A DNA stretch of 26,850 nucleotides. It comes from an uncultured Bacteroidota bacterium (GTDB lineage: Bacteria; Bacteroidota; Bacteroidia; Chitinophagales; Chitinophagaceae). Made by a program: the position numbers and the translations under genes. Every line of letters starts with the position of its first letter. Position 1 is the stretch's first letter. Positions 1 to 9,108 of the stretch are shown here, piece after piece. Below the pieces are notes generated by a model. The model searched no databases, was not told where the DNA came from, and saw only the letters and a list, made by a program, of their open reading frames with translations. The stretch covers positions 1 to 26,850 of the forward strand of contig CAIVHI010000441.1 of NCBI GenBank assembly GCA_903905685.1. The letters run 5' to 3'.

Positions 1-211
1 CAAATAGAAGTCGTCCCGGCAGCAACAAGACAGCGCAATTTTCAGAGAAAAAGAACTATCCATTAAAACTTTGTTTGCCTTGCCTAATGGGAGTCAGCTG
101 GAGAGGGGCTGCTCAAAAAAGCGGAGAGAACAAAACCGCGATCTACAGGTATCTGCGACCGCAATGTCTGATAGATGGCGGATATGTCCGATACCGTTAC
201 CCTCCCCCCCC
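1..211. other. left-edge non-coding stretch
   Basis: I see no convincing gene here. A short plus-strand reading frame starting near 71 has no recognisable protein character, runs through the terminator hairpin at 218-245 and into the 3' end of the minus-strand gene, so it looks spurious. The stretch could be the upstream region of a gene beyond the left edge, but no exact -7 promoter element was found on either strand. Confidence 0.4.
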
Positions 212-252
212 AAAAAAAAGGCCGCACCCGTGGGGATGCAGCCTTTTTCAAT
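212..252 (-). terminator. intrinsic terminator after the DUF3857 gene pair
   Basis: A 12-bp hairpin (218-229 paired with 234-245, 4-base loop, two G-U type pairs) lies just past the stop of the minus-strand gene. Read on the minus strand it is followed by eight consecutive T residues (complement of the A run at 212-219). A shorter T run on the plus strand means it could act weakly in both directions. Confidence 0.8.
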
Positions 253-269
253 AGTCAGTCTAATGTCCT

Positions 270-2306
270 TTATCTCCCGAGCACCAGTTGCAGCTTGTAG
301 AAGTCTGCGGCGGCGTTCATCACTTTCCTGAAGTCATTGTAATCGGCAAGGTGATAGTGGGTGAGGGAGTACGTTTCAGTCATGGTGATGGTCATTTTGT
401 TGCCTTTTACCGTTGCATTCGAGACAAACCCACATGCGGGAATCTTGCGGTTCTCGGCATCAAAGTATTCCATACGGGTCTTGAATGCATTCAGGTTCAG
501 TGCGCGGTAGCCGCCTGGGAGCGTAACGGTAATCACGCTACGGGTAACGTGCGGATGGCTGATGTCTATGGGCAGTTTGCGCTGCTTATTGTCATACAAT
601 TCGGCGTGGCGGCCCAACAGCGAGCCTATGCGCACCAGTTTGCGTCCGCCTGCGGTCTCCGTCATTTCGGTTCCACGGGCTTTTACGGCTATCTCCAACG
701 GCTTCTTGCTGTTGTAGTTGGACGGGTCGGCACCGGCGATTTCAAAAGACTTTAAATCGGCAGGTTTGGCAATGTAGGCCAAGAAGCTTTGTAGATAATC
801 TTTTTGCTTTTCGTCGGTGGTCACTACCATAAATGTATTCCTCAAATCTACCGACTCCAGCCCACCGTAGGTGTATTTGGCATCTACAATTGGTGTCATT
901 TCGCGGTCGAAGGACACGTCGGCTTTCACGTACCTATAGTTTTCTGCTGCGGTGGTGGTGGGGATGGAGCGGATGTCGGCCACCTTGGAACGGGGTTCCG
1001 ACGGGGTCGACATTTTGCAGAAGGCGGCGGTATTGCCCAGCATTTCATCGGGCAGCATAGGGTAGCGTAGCGACGTATTGGTGGGTGCCAGGTAGGCTTT
1101 TTGGTTGGGGAAGTAGAACACGTAGTCGGAAAGGTGGTTCCAGTTCTCGAACGTACTGTTGAATAAATGGTAGCGGCGGTCTGAGGTGGCCCCAATTTCG
1201 CACTTCACATCGGTTTGGGCGAAGCAAGCTGCAAATAGTTTCAGGTAGCCGTAGGGAGTGGCCGCGCGGCGGGAGATGATGGTGTCCAATCTGCCGGAAT
1301 GGTCTTCGGTAACTTGGCACAGCATGATTTGCTCCTTGATGGCGCGCTCTATCTTCAATATTTTATCCAGTTCCTTCTCGCTGCCATTGATGCCGATGGT
1401 GGTCAAAAAACGGTTCACAGCTTTACGCTCGCTATCACCGCGATACAGGTCATGACCGTTTGGAGTGAGGAAGTACTGGTCGGGCGTAACGTGGTCGCGC
1501 ACATTGAAGATGTCGTCATAGAATTCTTTTGCAAATTCATCCCAAGTATAGAGCCGCTTCAAGTTGCCATTGTCGTTGGCATAGTCTGCAAGCCTCCACT
1601 CGGTGCGCATCATGTGCAGCAATGGGTAGCTGAAGGGTTCGGGCTTCAACGCGGGGATTTCCGTCAAGGTGGATTTCATGTGGCGGCGGCCGGTTATCAG
1701 CGTATCCTTCATGTTGGGAAAGCCGTTGAAGCCGTTTTGCTCCATCACAAATTCCTTGGGGTAGGCCATTTCGAAGCTGAGGTTCAGAATGGGTATGGGG
1801 TACTGGAAGTAGGCACTGCCGAACGCCGAGAAAGGCACCAATGTTTTGAGGTATACTTCCACTTCCGAATTCTTGACTACACCCTCCATGGCGAATTTCA
1901 GCTCCGGTGCCCCGTTCTCGTCTTGCGACAATTTGAACATATGGCGTGGAATTTCGAATACCTTGCCATCGGGGGCAATGGTGCGGGCTTTCAATTCTTC
2001 AATTTGCGCGGCCGTATAAAAGGGTATGCCCACGGTGCTGTACATCTCAATGCCACGTTCGTCCACTATCTTGATGGTGCGGTGGAATACGTGGTATACC
2101 GATGTTCCGGAGCCGTCCAATTTGTAGTCTATCTTCTCGCTTTGCGTAAGTACTACCGCGGGTTGGTTGGTATAAGCCTTTGGCAGATTGTGGACTACGG
2201 GCTTGGCTACCCATTCCGAATCAGGAGCCTTGAACGTCCTGTATTGGGCGGAAACGGTGAGGGCCGAGGCAGCAAAGAGAAGTATTAGGGATGCCGATTT
2301 TTTCAT
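270..2306 (-). CDS. secreted DUF3857-type protein, degenerate transglutaminase-like
   Basis: This 678-residue protein has a signal peptide (about residues 1-20, ending SAQ), so it is exported. Its layout matches Bacteroidota proteins with an N-terminal DUF3857 beta domain, a central transglutaminase-like domain and a C-terminal beta-rich part. It is a diverged paralogue of the gene directly upstream (2319-4349). Aligning the two by eye, the active-site segment at about 346-362 has equal length in both, but the catalytic Cys is Pro351 here. His391 is kept, while the Asp position is Ala407. It is therefore probably not a working cysteine peptidase or transglutaminase and may be structural or substrate-binding. 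It is the last gene of a two-gene operon, 12 bases after its partner, and ends at a strong hairpin. The exact function is unknown. Confidence 0.85.
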   Translation of the reverse strand: MKKSASLILLFAASALTVSAQYRTFKAPDSEWVAKPVVHNLPKAYTNQPAVVLTQSEKIDYKLDGSGTSVYHVFHRTIKIVDERGIEMYSTVGIPFYTAAQIEELKARTIAPDGKVFEIPRHMFKLSQDENGAPELKFAMEGVVKNSEVEVYLKTLVPFSAFGSAYFQYPIPILNLSFEMAYPKEFVMEQNGFNGFPNMKDTLITGRRHMKSTLTEIPALKPEPFSYPLLHMMRTEWRLADYANDNGNLKRLYTWDEFAKEFYDDIFNVRDHVTPDQYFLTPNGHDLYRGDSERKAVNRFLTTIGINGSEKELDKILKIERAIKEQIMLCQVTEDHSGRLDTIISRRAATPYGYLKLFAACFAQTDVKCEIGATSDRRYHLFNSTFENWNHLSDYVFYFPNQKAYLAPTNTSLRYPMLPDEMLGNTAAFCKMSTPSEPRSKVADIRSIPTTTAAENYRYVKADVSFDREMTPIVDAKYTYGGLESVDLRNTFMVVTTDEKQKDYLQSFLAYIAKPADLKSFEIAGADPSNYNSKKPLEIAVKARGTEMTETAGGRKLVRIGSLLGRHAELYDNKQRKLPIDISHPHVTRSVITVTLPGGYRALNLNAFKTRMEYFDAENRKIPACGFVSNATVKGNKMTITMTETYSLTHYHLADYNDFRKVMNAAADFYKLQLVLGR

Positions 2307-2318
2307 AAACTGTAAAAA

Positions 2319-4349
2319 TTATTTTCCCGTAAGTACTACAGATTCTTTATAGTGCTTGTTGAGATTGTCGATCAACCTGTTGTAAGCGGCAAAATCTTTC
2401 TTGCCAACCGAACGGGATTTCAATTCGTAAACTTTGGTGAGGATGACCTGGCGGCCGCGCACAGCATAGGTCATGCTGTAGGAGAGCACATTGCCCAAGG
2501 TGCCACGCACAGGTGCAGGCAGGTGGGCCACGCCTCCGCCTTTCGGCAACTCCAGCACCACCACCTCTTTCACTTTTTCCTTGTTGTTGAAGAAGTAGGG
2601 CACATCGCGCCCGGTGGTGTCTATCCAAGTGTCGGTAAGATAGCGGGTGATGTTCATGTTCACCATATATTGCCCCTTCACTTTCTGGATGTAGTCATGG
2701 TTGTTGTAGGTGGCGGTAACCTCTGCGTTGCGGTCGGCAGTAGCGGCAATATCAATGTTGTGTTTGTCCAGTAGGTACTTGTCGTTGCCGCGGGCGGTTA
2801 TGGCGCGCATCACGCGGTCGCGTTGTTCATCCCTGGTGAGGGTGTTGATGGCGGCCATAGTGTAGGCTTTGCTGCCCGCATAGCGGATAACCGCCGTACC
2901 GGAAATACTTTTGTATGACAGGATGTGTATGAAAGTGCTGTCGTTGGTGGTGTTTTCGGCAGCCTCGGCAATAGGAACCTTCATGACTTTGTAGTTTTCA
3001 GCGTCGATGCCGATTACCGCTTCCTTGCCTTGGTCTCCATCGGGATACTTGCCAAAGGGGATGTATGGGTCGGTGCCGTCTACAAATATCCATTCATCGT
3101 CAATCTTGACGGTGCATATCATGTGGTCAAATACGGGAACCGGGGTTTCGCTCAAATCGTAGGGCAAGTGGCGGGTGCCTATCCAAGTGAAGTAGGCATT
3201 CAGGCCCGCCTTGCGGAACATCGCCACCAAAACACTGGTCATGTCTTTGCAGTCGCCAAATTTGCGTTGGTTGATGGTGCCGGCCTGACGGGGGTAGAAG
3301 CCGCCAAGGCTGTCTTCGAAGGCCACATAGTGCAGGTTCTTTTGCACCCAATCGTAGATGTGTACGGCTTTTTGGCGGGGCGTTACATCGTTCTTAATCA
3401 ATGTTTCCACCGTTTTGTTCAATTCTTTGTCCTGGGCAACGTTGATGTTCTTGATGTACTTGTACAAATACTTATAGAGTGCATCTTGGCCGGCCATCAC
3501 CTTTTTGGTGCGGTAGTCGTTGGGCAGAACGTATGACTTGATATAGGGCACCAGGTGGGGCACAAAATAAAGGGGCGACGGCACGCCTTCCACATTCTTG
3601 ATGGATGGCACGTCGTTGTAAGTAAACCGATAAGTCACCTTACCACCTTTTTCTTCCTTGGTCTGTTTCACCTTGCCGGTGTTAGAGCCTTTCAGCACAA
3701 AACCCAAATCTACATAGTAGGGTGCCACGATTTCCACATTGCATTTGGTTATCGGGAGGTTATTTTGGAAGAAGAACAGGCTGGGGAGGATGCTGAGTTC
3801 GGAGCAGTCCAAAGAATAGCGGGTTTCCGTAATGGAATTCTTGGTGAGACCGGAATAGAGGACGGCGACACCCTTATTGTCGTCGTAAAATATGCCTTCA
3901 TCGGCCGGGTGGAAGGCACCGAAGTTCGTGCAGCGAATCCTTTTATAACCCTTGTCAGTGGGAACATAGGCGGTGCCCGTGGGCATTCCGTCCAAGTCGT
4001 TCAGGTAGGTATAGGAAAGGTCCTCACGACCGTAAAGGCCGGGAGCTCGGTCTGTGAGGAACATCTTCTGCAAGGTCTCCTCGGTGTGTGCCGTCAATTT
4101 CCCGTTGTCTGACTCTATGACGAGCCTGCGGGTGACGTTGAGGTATACTGCATTTTCTTTGACGTATTTCTTTGATGCATAGTGCACTACAGCGGTATCG
4201 GGCTCAGCCGTTACGGTTTGCGTGGTGGCAATGAATGAGGCGGCCAACCCCAAACGGCCGATAAGGCGGCACAACGACTTGCTGCCGGTTTTGCCTGCTC
4301 GCAACGAAAATAATTTGGTATGTTTCATCGACATTCGTTCCTGTTTCAA
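2319..4349 (-). CDS. secreted DUF3857 and transglutaminase-like domain protein
   Basis: This 676-residue protein has an N-terminal export signal: a basic region, then a hydrophobic stretch at about 32-48 ending TVTAEPD. An N-terminal DUF3857-like beta domain follows. The central transglutaminase-like domain carries the full triad: Cys367 in FGDCKD, His409 in FDHM and Asp424 in VDGTD. Bacteroidota commonly encode such periplasmic or outer-membrane-associated proteins in tandem; their substrates are mostly unknown. Internal Met6 or Met8 could also be the start, and Met8 (base 4328) gives a tidier signal peptide. The gene leads an operon with the degenerate paralogue at 270-2306. The nearest exact -7 boxes on this strand are more than 200 bases upstream, implying a long leader or a missed promoter. 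Confidence 0.88.
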   Translation of the reverse strand: MKQERMSMKHTKLFSLRAGKTGSKSLCRLIGRLGLAASFIATTQTVTAEPDTAVVHYASKKYVKENAVYLNVTRRLVIESDNGKLTAHTEETLQKMFLTDRAPGLYGREDLSYTYLNDLDGMPTGTAYVPTDKGYKRIRCTNFGAFHPADEGIFYDDNKGVAVLYSGLTKNSITETRYSLDCSELSILPSLFFFQNNLPITKCNVEIVAPYYVDLGFVLKGSNTGKVKQTKEEKGGKVTYRFTYNDVPSIKNVEGVPSPLYFVPHLVPYIKSYVLPNDYRTKKVMAGQDALYKYLYKYIKNINVAQDKELNKTVETLIKNDVTPRQKAVHIYDWVQKNLHYVAFEDSLGGFYPRQAGTINQRKFGDCKDMTSVLVAMFRKAGLNAYFTWIGTRHLPYDLSETPVPVFDHMICTVKIDDEWIFVDGTDPYIPFGKYPDGDQGKEAVIGIDAENYKVMKVPIAEAAENTTNDSTFIHILSYKSISGTAVIRYAGSKAYTMAAINTLTRDEQRDRVMRAITARGNDKYLLDKHNIDIAATADRNAEVTATYNNHDYIQKVKGQYMVNMNITRYLTDTWIDTTGRDVPYFFNNKEKVKEVVVLELPKGGGVAHLPAPVRGTLGNVLSYSMTYAVRGRQVILTKVYELKSRSVGKKDFAAYNRLIDNLNKHYKESVVLTGK

Positions 4350-4697
4350 TTCCCCGGATACTTGAATTTACAACTGCGGCACCGGGTTGGCGCATATACA
4401 CACGCGGCACCCTGCAATAGGGGGCTCCAAAATCAGGGCTAAATATAACCCAATTTAGCGGTAACTGCAATTTTCCACCAATTTGCCGCTGCAATTCCAA
4501 TTACGGCCCGGGGTTGGGCACACACGGAAATACAGGGGAAAACAAGCGTTTTCAAACGTAAAACTTCAAAGATAAATACTGCCTTCGATATCGGACTTTG
4601 GCAGGGAAATTTATTTTGAACCTTGCCCATTAGTATCGAACCTTCCCAGAAAATCCGAGGGTCCTGTAATGCTTAAAGCGCTGATCGGGCGCCCCAA
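4350..4697. other. 348-base intergenic region between two minus-strand operons
   Basis: No gene is supported here; the short frames present are low-complexity shadows. The region holds two exact minus-strand -7 elements at 4553-4574 that probably serve the DUF3857 pair. It must also hold the 3' end of the DUF3109 operon. No hairpin with a T run was found there, so that operon's terminator is unidentified. Confidence 0.5.
4553..4574 (-). promoter_or_regulatory. two tandem Bacteroidota -7 elements
   Basis: On the minus strand, TACGTTTG (4560-4553) and TATCTTTG (4574-4567) both match TAnnTTTG exactly and are offset by 14 bases. They point at the DUF3857 operon but would give leaders of roughly 190-210 bases. 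No clear TTTG -33 box sits at the expected spacing for either, so activity is uncertain. Confidence 0.45.
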
Positions 4698-5282
4698 TCA
4701 CGAAATCTCGCCCTTGCGGAAGGCGATTTCGGCAGCCTCCAAGGCTTCATAAAATTCATCGCCATACTGACGGATGAGGGCATCCTTCAAAAATCGATAA
4801 ACCGGGATTTTGAGCCGGTTGCCCAATTTGCAGGCTGCACGGCACAATTCCTTACGTGGCTCGTAGTTCAACATTTCCCATCCCCCCGAGTTGGCCACAC
4901 GTATGGGGTAGAGATGGCAGGAAATAGGTTTCCTAAAAGTGGTTTTACCTTCCCTCCACGCTTTCTCAATGCCGCACATCACTACGCCTCCCGGCTCTAT
5001 CAAGCCGTATACGCAGATTCCCCCATTGATGGTGGGCGTCACATTGCCGTGCTTGGCATCTTGAACATAGATACCCTGCTTGTCGATTTCCCTTACGAAT
5101 TGCGGATTGAGGTAGGGCAGGAAATTGTTGTATTCTTCTTGCAATATCGCAACTTCGGAATTGGTAAGTGGAGCGCCACAATCGCCCTCCACACAGCAAC
5201 CGCCCTTGCATTTCTCCAAATCGCACACAAAGTGTTCGGTCACCACTTCGTCGCTTACCAAAACTTCTCCTATGGCTATCAT
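4698..5282 (-). CDS. DUF3109 family cysteine-rich protein
   Basis: This 194-residue protein has no signal peptide and is probably cytoplasmic. An N-terminal cysteine cluster (Cys20, 25, 29, 30, 35) and further cysteines, including one in a CHLYP motif, match DUF3109. That family resembles the zinc/iron-chelating YkgJ-type proteins and is common in Bacteroidota. The spacing suggests metal or Fe-S binding, but no reaction is established. The gene lies 13 bases after the CBS-domain gene and is probably the last gene of a three-gene minus-strand operon. Family assignment is good; biochemical role is unknown. Confidence 0.85.
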   Translation of the reverse strand: MIAIGEVLVSDEVVTEHFVCDLEKCKGGCCVEGDCGAPLTNSEVAILQEEYNNFLPYLNPQFVREIDKQGIYVQDAKHGNVTPTINGGICVYGLIEPGGVVMCGIEKAWREGKTTFRKPISCHLYPIRVANSGGWEMLNYEPRKELCRAACKLGNRLKIPVYRFLKDALIRQYGDEFYEALEAAEIAFRKGEIS

Positions 5283-5295
5283 GCAGGGCAGGTAA

Positions 5296-5955
5296 TTAAA
5301 TGTTGAGATAAGCCATTAAGAGGTTGTAGTTGTCGGTAAGGTCGTCATCGTTGTTGTCGCTGCCGTAAATTTCCTTTACGGTATATTTATGGCGCTCGAA
5401 AGATGCCACTACGGCATTCGTCGTGTTTTTATTGAGTTTCAAGGTGACTTCCATGATGCCATCGGGCAGGGTGCGTAGAGATGCATGCGTAATCATGACG
5501 TCTTCCTTTTCGCAAATGCCGGCAATTTCATATAGGGTGTAATTGCGGGGATGGATTTCCAGAATAATGATGCTTCCCGGGTTATGGATGCCGGTATTGT
5601 CGGCCATGTATTGCAACAGAGTGTCCTTCGTAATGGAGCCCAGGTATTTATGCTCGGAATCTACAACGGGCAAAACGGAAAGCTTAGACCGGTTCAACTC
5701 ACCCAAGGCATCGAAAGGGTGTGCCCCAACGGGAACGAACGGACGAAACTGGAGCAACTCGGTCTCCGCCAAGGGCGTTTCGGGTGTGAGGCACTCCAGC
5801 AAGTCGTCCTCGCGCACAATGGCCAAGTAGTCTTCACCATTCACCACGGGCAGTTGGTGCAGGTAGTTGCTTTCCATTACCGATATGGCTCGGTCGCCGG
5901 TGTCGTCGGGCTTTAGTACGGGCACCGAAGGTTCTATAAGTTGTTCGAGACTCAT
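5296..5955 (-). CDS. tandem CBS-domain protein with possible ACT-like tail
   Basis: This 219-residue protein is predicted to be cytoplasmic. Two CBS motifs fill about residues 1-125, with the typical pattern of a hydrophobic strand followed by LPVV and a later D residue (HQLPVV near 35, LSVLPVV near 93). CBS pairs usually bind adenine nucleotides and sense energy or nucleotide state. Residues about 130-200 look like an ACT-type or similar alpha/beta regulatory fold, though this is from the pattern only. The C-terminus has an acidic run (DNNDDD). It sits between the alpha/beta hydrolase (61 bases upstream) and the DUF3109 gene (13 bases downstream). What it regulates is not shown by the sequence. 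Confidence 0.85.
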   Translation of the reverse strand: MSLEQLIEPSVPVLKPDDTGDRAISVMESNYLHQLPVVNGEDYLAIVREDDLLECLTPETPLAETELLQFRPFVPVGAHPFDALGELNRSKLSVLPVVDSEHKYLGSITKDTLLQYMADNTGIHNPGSIIILEIHPRNYTLYEIAGICEKEDVMITHASLRTLPDGIMEVTLKLNKNTTNAVVASFERHKYTVKEIYGSDNNDDDLTDNYNLLMAYLNI

Positions 5956-6016
5956 GGTCTGGATGTTCGGTGTTTGAAATGCGTTACATTATGACAAAAA
6001 GGGGTTCGACCCGAGA

Positions 6017-6781
6017 CTAAGCGAATCGGTTACGGGCCAAAAAGCCTTGCAATATCTCATTGAACTCCTCGGGCACCTCCATCATGGGCGCATGGCCGCA
6101 TTTGTCTATCCAGTGCAATTCGGACTGTGGAATGAGTTGTTTGAATTCCTCGGCCACCATCGGAGGTGTAATCGTGTCGTTGCGGCCCCATATCAGGCAC
6201 GTGGGCACATTGATGTCCTTCAATTCAGAGCCGAGGTTGTGCTTGATGGCTGACCGCGCGAGCGTAATGATCATCAATGCTTTCAAGCGGTTGTTGACGA
6301 TGCTGAAAATTTCATCCACCAAGTCTTTGGTTGCAATCTTCGGGTCGTAGAACGTCAATTCGGTTTTCTTGCGGATATATTCGTAGTCGCCACGTTTTGG
6401 GTAGGTTTCACCCATGCCGTTTTCGAAGAGGCCCGAGCTGCCGGTCAGTGTGAGTGAGGCTACTTTTTCGAGGTTTTTGAGGGTATAGACCAAACTGATG
6501 TGGCCACCCAGAGAATTACCCAACAGATGAAACCGGGTTAGTCCTCGGGCATCGATGAATTTTTGGACATACTTGGCCAAGCCATTGACCGAAGTCTCCA
6601 GCATCGACAATTCGTATAACGGCAAAAGTGGGATGATGACTCGGTGGGTTTTCTTGAAATGTTCCACCAGATCCCTGAAGTTGCTCAATGCACCGAAAAG
6701 CCCGTGGAGCAGTATAAGGGGTTCTCCTTCACCCTCTTCAAGGTATTTAAACTTACCCAGATATTTAATTTCTTGCTCCAT
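6017..6781 (-). CDS. alpha/beta hydrolase
   Basis: This 254-residue single-domain alpha/beta-hydrolase has no signal peptide. The HGLFG motif near 26-30 shapes the oxyanion hole, the nucleophile elbow is GNSLGG with Ser90, the acid is Asp202 in GRND, and the catalytic base is His230 in CGHAPMMEVPEEF. The set is complete, so it should be active on an ester, thioester or C-C bond. The family is too broad to name the substrate. It is the first gene of the minus-strand hydrolase/CBS/DUF3109 group and is divergent from ispG. No exact -7 box was found in its upstream region, so its promoter is not identified. Confidence 0.88.
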   Translation of the reverse strand: MEQEIKYLGKFKYLEEGEGEPLILLHGLFGALSNFRDLVEHFKKTHRVIIPLLPLYELSMLETSVNGLAKYVQKFIDARGLTRFHLLGNSLGGHISLVYTLKNLEKVASLTLTGSSGLFENGMGETYPKRGDYEYIRKKTELTFYDPKIATKDLVDEIFSIVNNRLKALMIITLARSAIKHNLGSELKDINVPTCLIWGRNDTITPPMVAEEFKQLIPQSELHWIDKCGHAPMMEVPEEFNEILQGFLARNRFA

Positions 6782-6960
6782 TAACTGCGCAGTATTCCGC
6801 TAAAATACTACTGTTTGGATGAAATTAGCAACCGGGGGCTTCATCGAACTATTTATTTTTACACTTTCATTATGAGTTTTTTTTAACAAAGGCATACATC
6901 GCAATGGGTTCCCGCATGCCGCCAATCCATTATTTCAATAATCCGTTTCGGCCAACGCAA

Positions 6961-6968
6961 TAACTTTG
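6961..6968 (+). promoter_or_regulatory. -7 promoter element of ispG
   Basis: TAACTTTG matches TAnnTTTG exactly, with its end 29 bases before the ispG ATG. A good -33 TTTG at 17-23 bases upstream was not found, so this rests on the -7 box and its position. Confidence 0.6.
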
Positions 6969-6997
6969 CAGTCTAACAACCCCCAAAAGGGCCACAC

Positions 6998-9013
6998 ATG
7001 AAACTCCAAAACTATTGCGCATCACTGTCGCATTACCAACGTCTCACTACCCGCGAAGTATCGGTGGGCGGCCTCAACATCGGGAATTTCAATCCCATCC
7101 GCATCCAAACCATGACCACCACCGACACCATGGACACGGCGGCCACGGTGGCCCAAACCATCAGGTGCATTGAGGCGGGAGCAGAGCTGGTGCGCATTAC
7201 GGCACCCGGCCGAAATGAGGCCGAAAATCTGGCCAACATCAAGGCGGAACTCAAAAAACGGGGCTATTCGGTACCCTTGGTTGCCGATATTCACTACACC
7301 CCCAATGCCGCAGAGATTGCGGCACGTATTGTGGAAAAAGTGCGCATCAACCCCGGTAACTACATCGACAAAAAGAAGTTCGACTTTATAGATTACACCG
7401 ACGGCGAGTATGCCGCCGAGGTAGACAAAATCCGCAACCGGTTTCAACCGCTTGTGCGCATCTGCAAAGAACACGGCACCGCCATGCGCATAGGCACCAA
7501 TCACGGTTCCCTCAGCGACCGCATCATGAGCCGCTTCGGCGACTCGCCCGCAGGCATGGTGGAGAGTGCGCTGGAGTTTTTGCGCATTGCCCGCGATGAG
7601 AACTATCACGCCATCATTCTCAGCATGAAATCCAGCAACCCCATAGTCATGATACAGGCTTATAGGCTGCTGGTGCAAAAGATGAATGAGGAGTTTGGCG
7701 AATGCTACCCGCTGCACTTGGGCGTTACCGAGGCCGGAGACGGCGAAGACGGCCGCATCAAGAGTGCATTCGGCATAGGGTCGCTGTTGGAAGACGGCTT
7801 GGGAGATACCGTAAGGGTGTCGCTCACGGAAGACCCGGAATTCGAGATACCGGTCTGTAAAGACTTGGTCAGGAAGTACAATGCGGTGGATGCATCGGTA
7901 GCATCCCACCCGGCAGCGCCGGAGGCCGACGTTCACCTCCCTTACGACCCCATAGCCTACCGCCGGCGAATCTCGGTTGAGGTACCCGGAACCGGCATAG
8001 GCACACCGAGGGTACCGGTAGTGGTTGCCGATTTATCGGCAACGGCCCAAATCACCCGCGAGGCGTTGAAGAGTGTGGGCTATACCTACCTGCCCGAAAC
8101 CGACAAGTGGTGGATGGCCGACACTGCGGCAGATTTTCTGTATTGCGGCACCCGTCTACCCGACTTCGACTTGCCCGGCACCCTGAAATTGATTGGCGAT
8201 GTTGATGCCGACGTGCACGGTCATTCCTCAGCCGGTTACCATTATATAACTGCCGACCATTTTTTGAATGGCAAGAGCCCCGTTGGAAAAACCGTATTTG
8301 TCGGCATAGATGTAGCTGCGGGTCCTGGCGGCGATAACCTATTTCAAGCTCTGGCCTACCACCCTTCGGCCATTCCCGTTGTGTATTGCAGTTCTGGATT
8401 TGTAACCGCTCCAATTCGGGCATTTTACAGGAAGCTGGAAGCATTTGGGGTGCGCAACCCCGTGATATTGCAGCCGTCTTCTAGGGCAGATATCGTAGAC
8501 GGGCAGCTGATCGATTTGGCCACAGATGCCGGCAGCCTGCTGGCGGACGGCTTTGGTGATGGACTTTGGCTCCGCAATACCGGCATGCACATCGAAAACG
8601 TAAAAGTATCGGGGCGCACCTACCTCGAGACCGGCGACATGGCACGCTTCCTCAACAATACCGCTTTCTCCATCCTGCAAGCGGCAAGGACCCGCATCTC
8701 CAAAACAGAATACATCAGTTGCCCAAGTTGTGGGCGCACCTTATTCGACCTGCAAACCACTACGGCAAAAATCCGCAATGCCACGCAGCACCTCAAAGGC
8801 GTTAAGATTGCCGTGATGGGCTGTATAGTGAACGGTCCCGGAGAAATGGCCGATGCCGACTTCGGATACGTGGGCAGCGGTCCTGACAAAATAACCCTCT
8901 ACAAGGGCAAGGACGTGGTGAAAAAAAACGTACCCAGCGCGGTGGCGGTGGACGAGCTCATCACGGTTTTGAAAGCGGGCGGCGTTTGGATAGAGCCGGG
9001 GATAGAAAATTAG
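6998..9013 (+). CDS. ispG: 4-hydroxy-3-methylbut-2-enyl diphosphate synthase, long form
   Basis: IspG (GcpE) reductively opens 2-C-methylerythritol 2,4-cyclodiphosphate to HMBPP in the MEP isoprenoid pathway, in the cytoplasm, using a [4Fe-4S] cluster. The protein has 671 residues, versus about 360-400 in most bacteria. It has an N-terminal TIM-barrel (about 15-290), a long inserted domain (about 300-565) and the C-terminal reductase domain. The cluster ligands are visible as Cys575 and Cys578 (CPSCGR) and Cys609 (MGC), with the Glu of NGPGE at 616 as the likely fourth ligand. This three-domain form is known from Bacteroidota, Chlamydiae and plants. The gene is monocistronic, with its own -7 box and a strong terminator. 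It is a single-copy essential gene in many bacteria. Confidence 0.97.
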   Translation: MKLQNYCASLSHYQRLTTREVSVGGLNIGNFNPIRIQTMTTTDTMDTAATVAQTIRCIEAGAELVRITAPGRNEAENLANIKAELKKRGYSVPLVADIHYTPNAAEIAARIVEKVRINPGNYIDKKKFDFIDYTDGEYAAEVDKIRNRFQPLVRICKEHGTAMRIGTNHGSLSDRIMSRFGDSPAGMVESALEFLRIARDENYHAIILSMKSSNPIVMIQAYRLLVQKMNEEFGECYPLHLGVTEAGDGEDGRIKSAFGIGSLLEDGLGDTVRVSLTEDPEFEIPVCKDLVRKYNAVDASVASHPAAPEADVHLPYDPIAYRRRISVEVPGTGIGTPRVPVVVADLSATAQITREALKSVGYTYLPETDKWWMADTAADFLYCGTRLPDFDLPGTLKLIGDVDADVHGHSSAGYHYITADHFLNGKSPVGKTVFVGIDVAAGPGGDNLFQALAYHPSAIPVVYCSSGFVTAPIRAFYRKLEAFGVRNPVILQPSSRADIVDGQLIDLATDAGSLLADGFGDGLWLRNTGMHIENVKVSGRTYLETGDMARFLNNTAFSILQAARTRISKTEYISCPSCGRTLFDLQTTTAKIRNATQHLKGVKIAVMGCIVNGPGEMADADFGYVGSGPDKITLYKGKDVVKKNVPSAVAVDELITVLKAGGVWIEPGIEN

Positions 9014-9050
9014 CATCAGACCCCGCCGAAACGCAGCGGGCGTCAATAAT

Positions 9051-9091
9051 AAAAAGCGGGAGCGGTCTGATGAAGACCACTCCCGCTTTTT
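9051..9091. terminator. bidirectional terminator between ispG and the convergent T9SS gene
   Basis: A long inverted repeat pairs 9051-9062 with 9080-9091 perfectly. After one C/A mismatch, a further 5 bp (9064-9068 with 9074-9078) pair around a 5-base loop. The outer arms are A5 and T5, so it has a T tract in either reading direction. It lies between two convergent genes. Confidence 0.92.
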
Positions 9092-9108
9092 AGGACTATC
9101 AATCGATG

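Noticed and set aside
1299..2288. Plus-strand frame of 329 codons opposite the DUF3857 gene
   Set aside because: Antisense shadow with no protein-family features; the minus strand has a signal peptide and domain structure.
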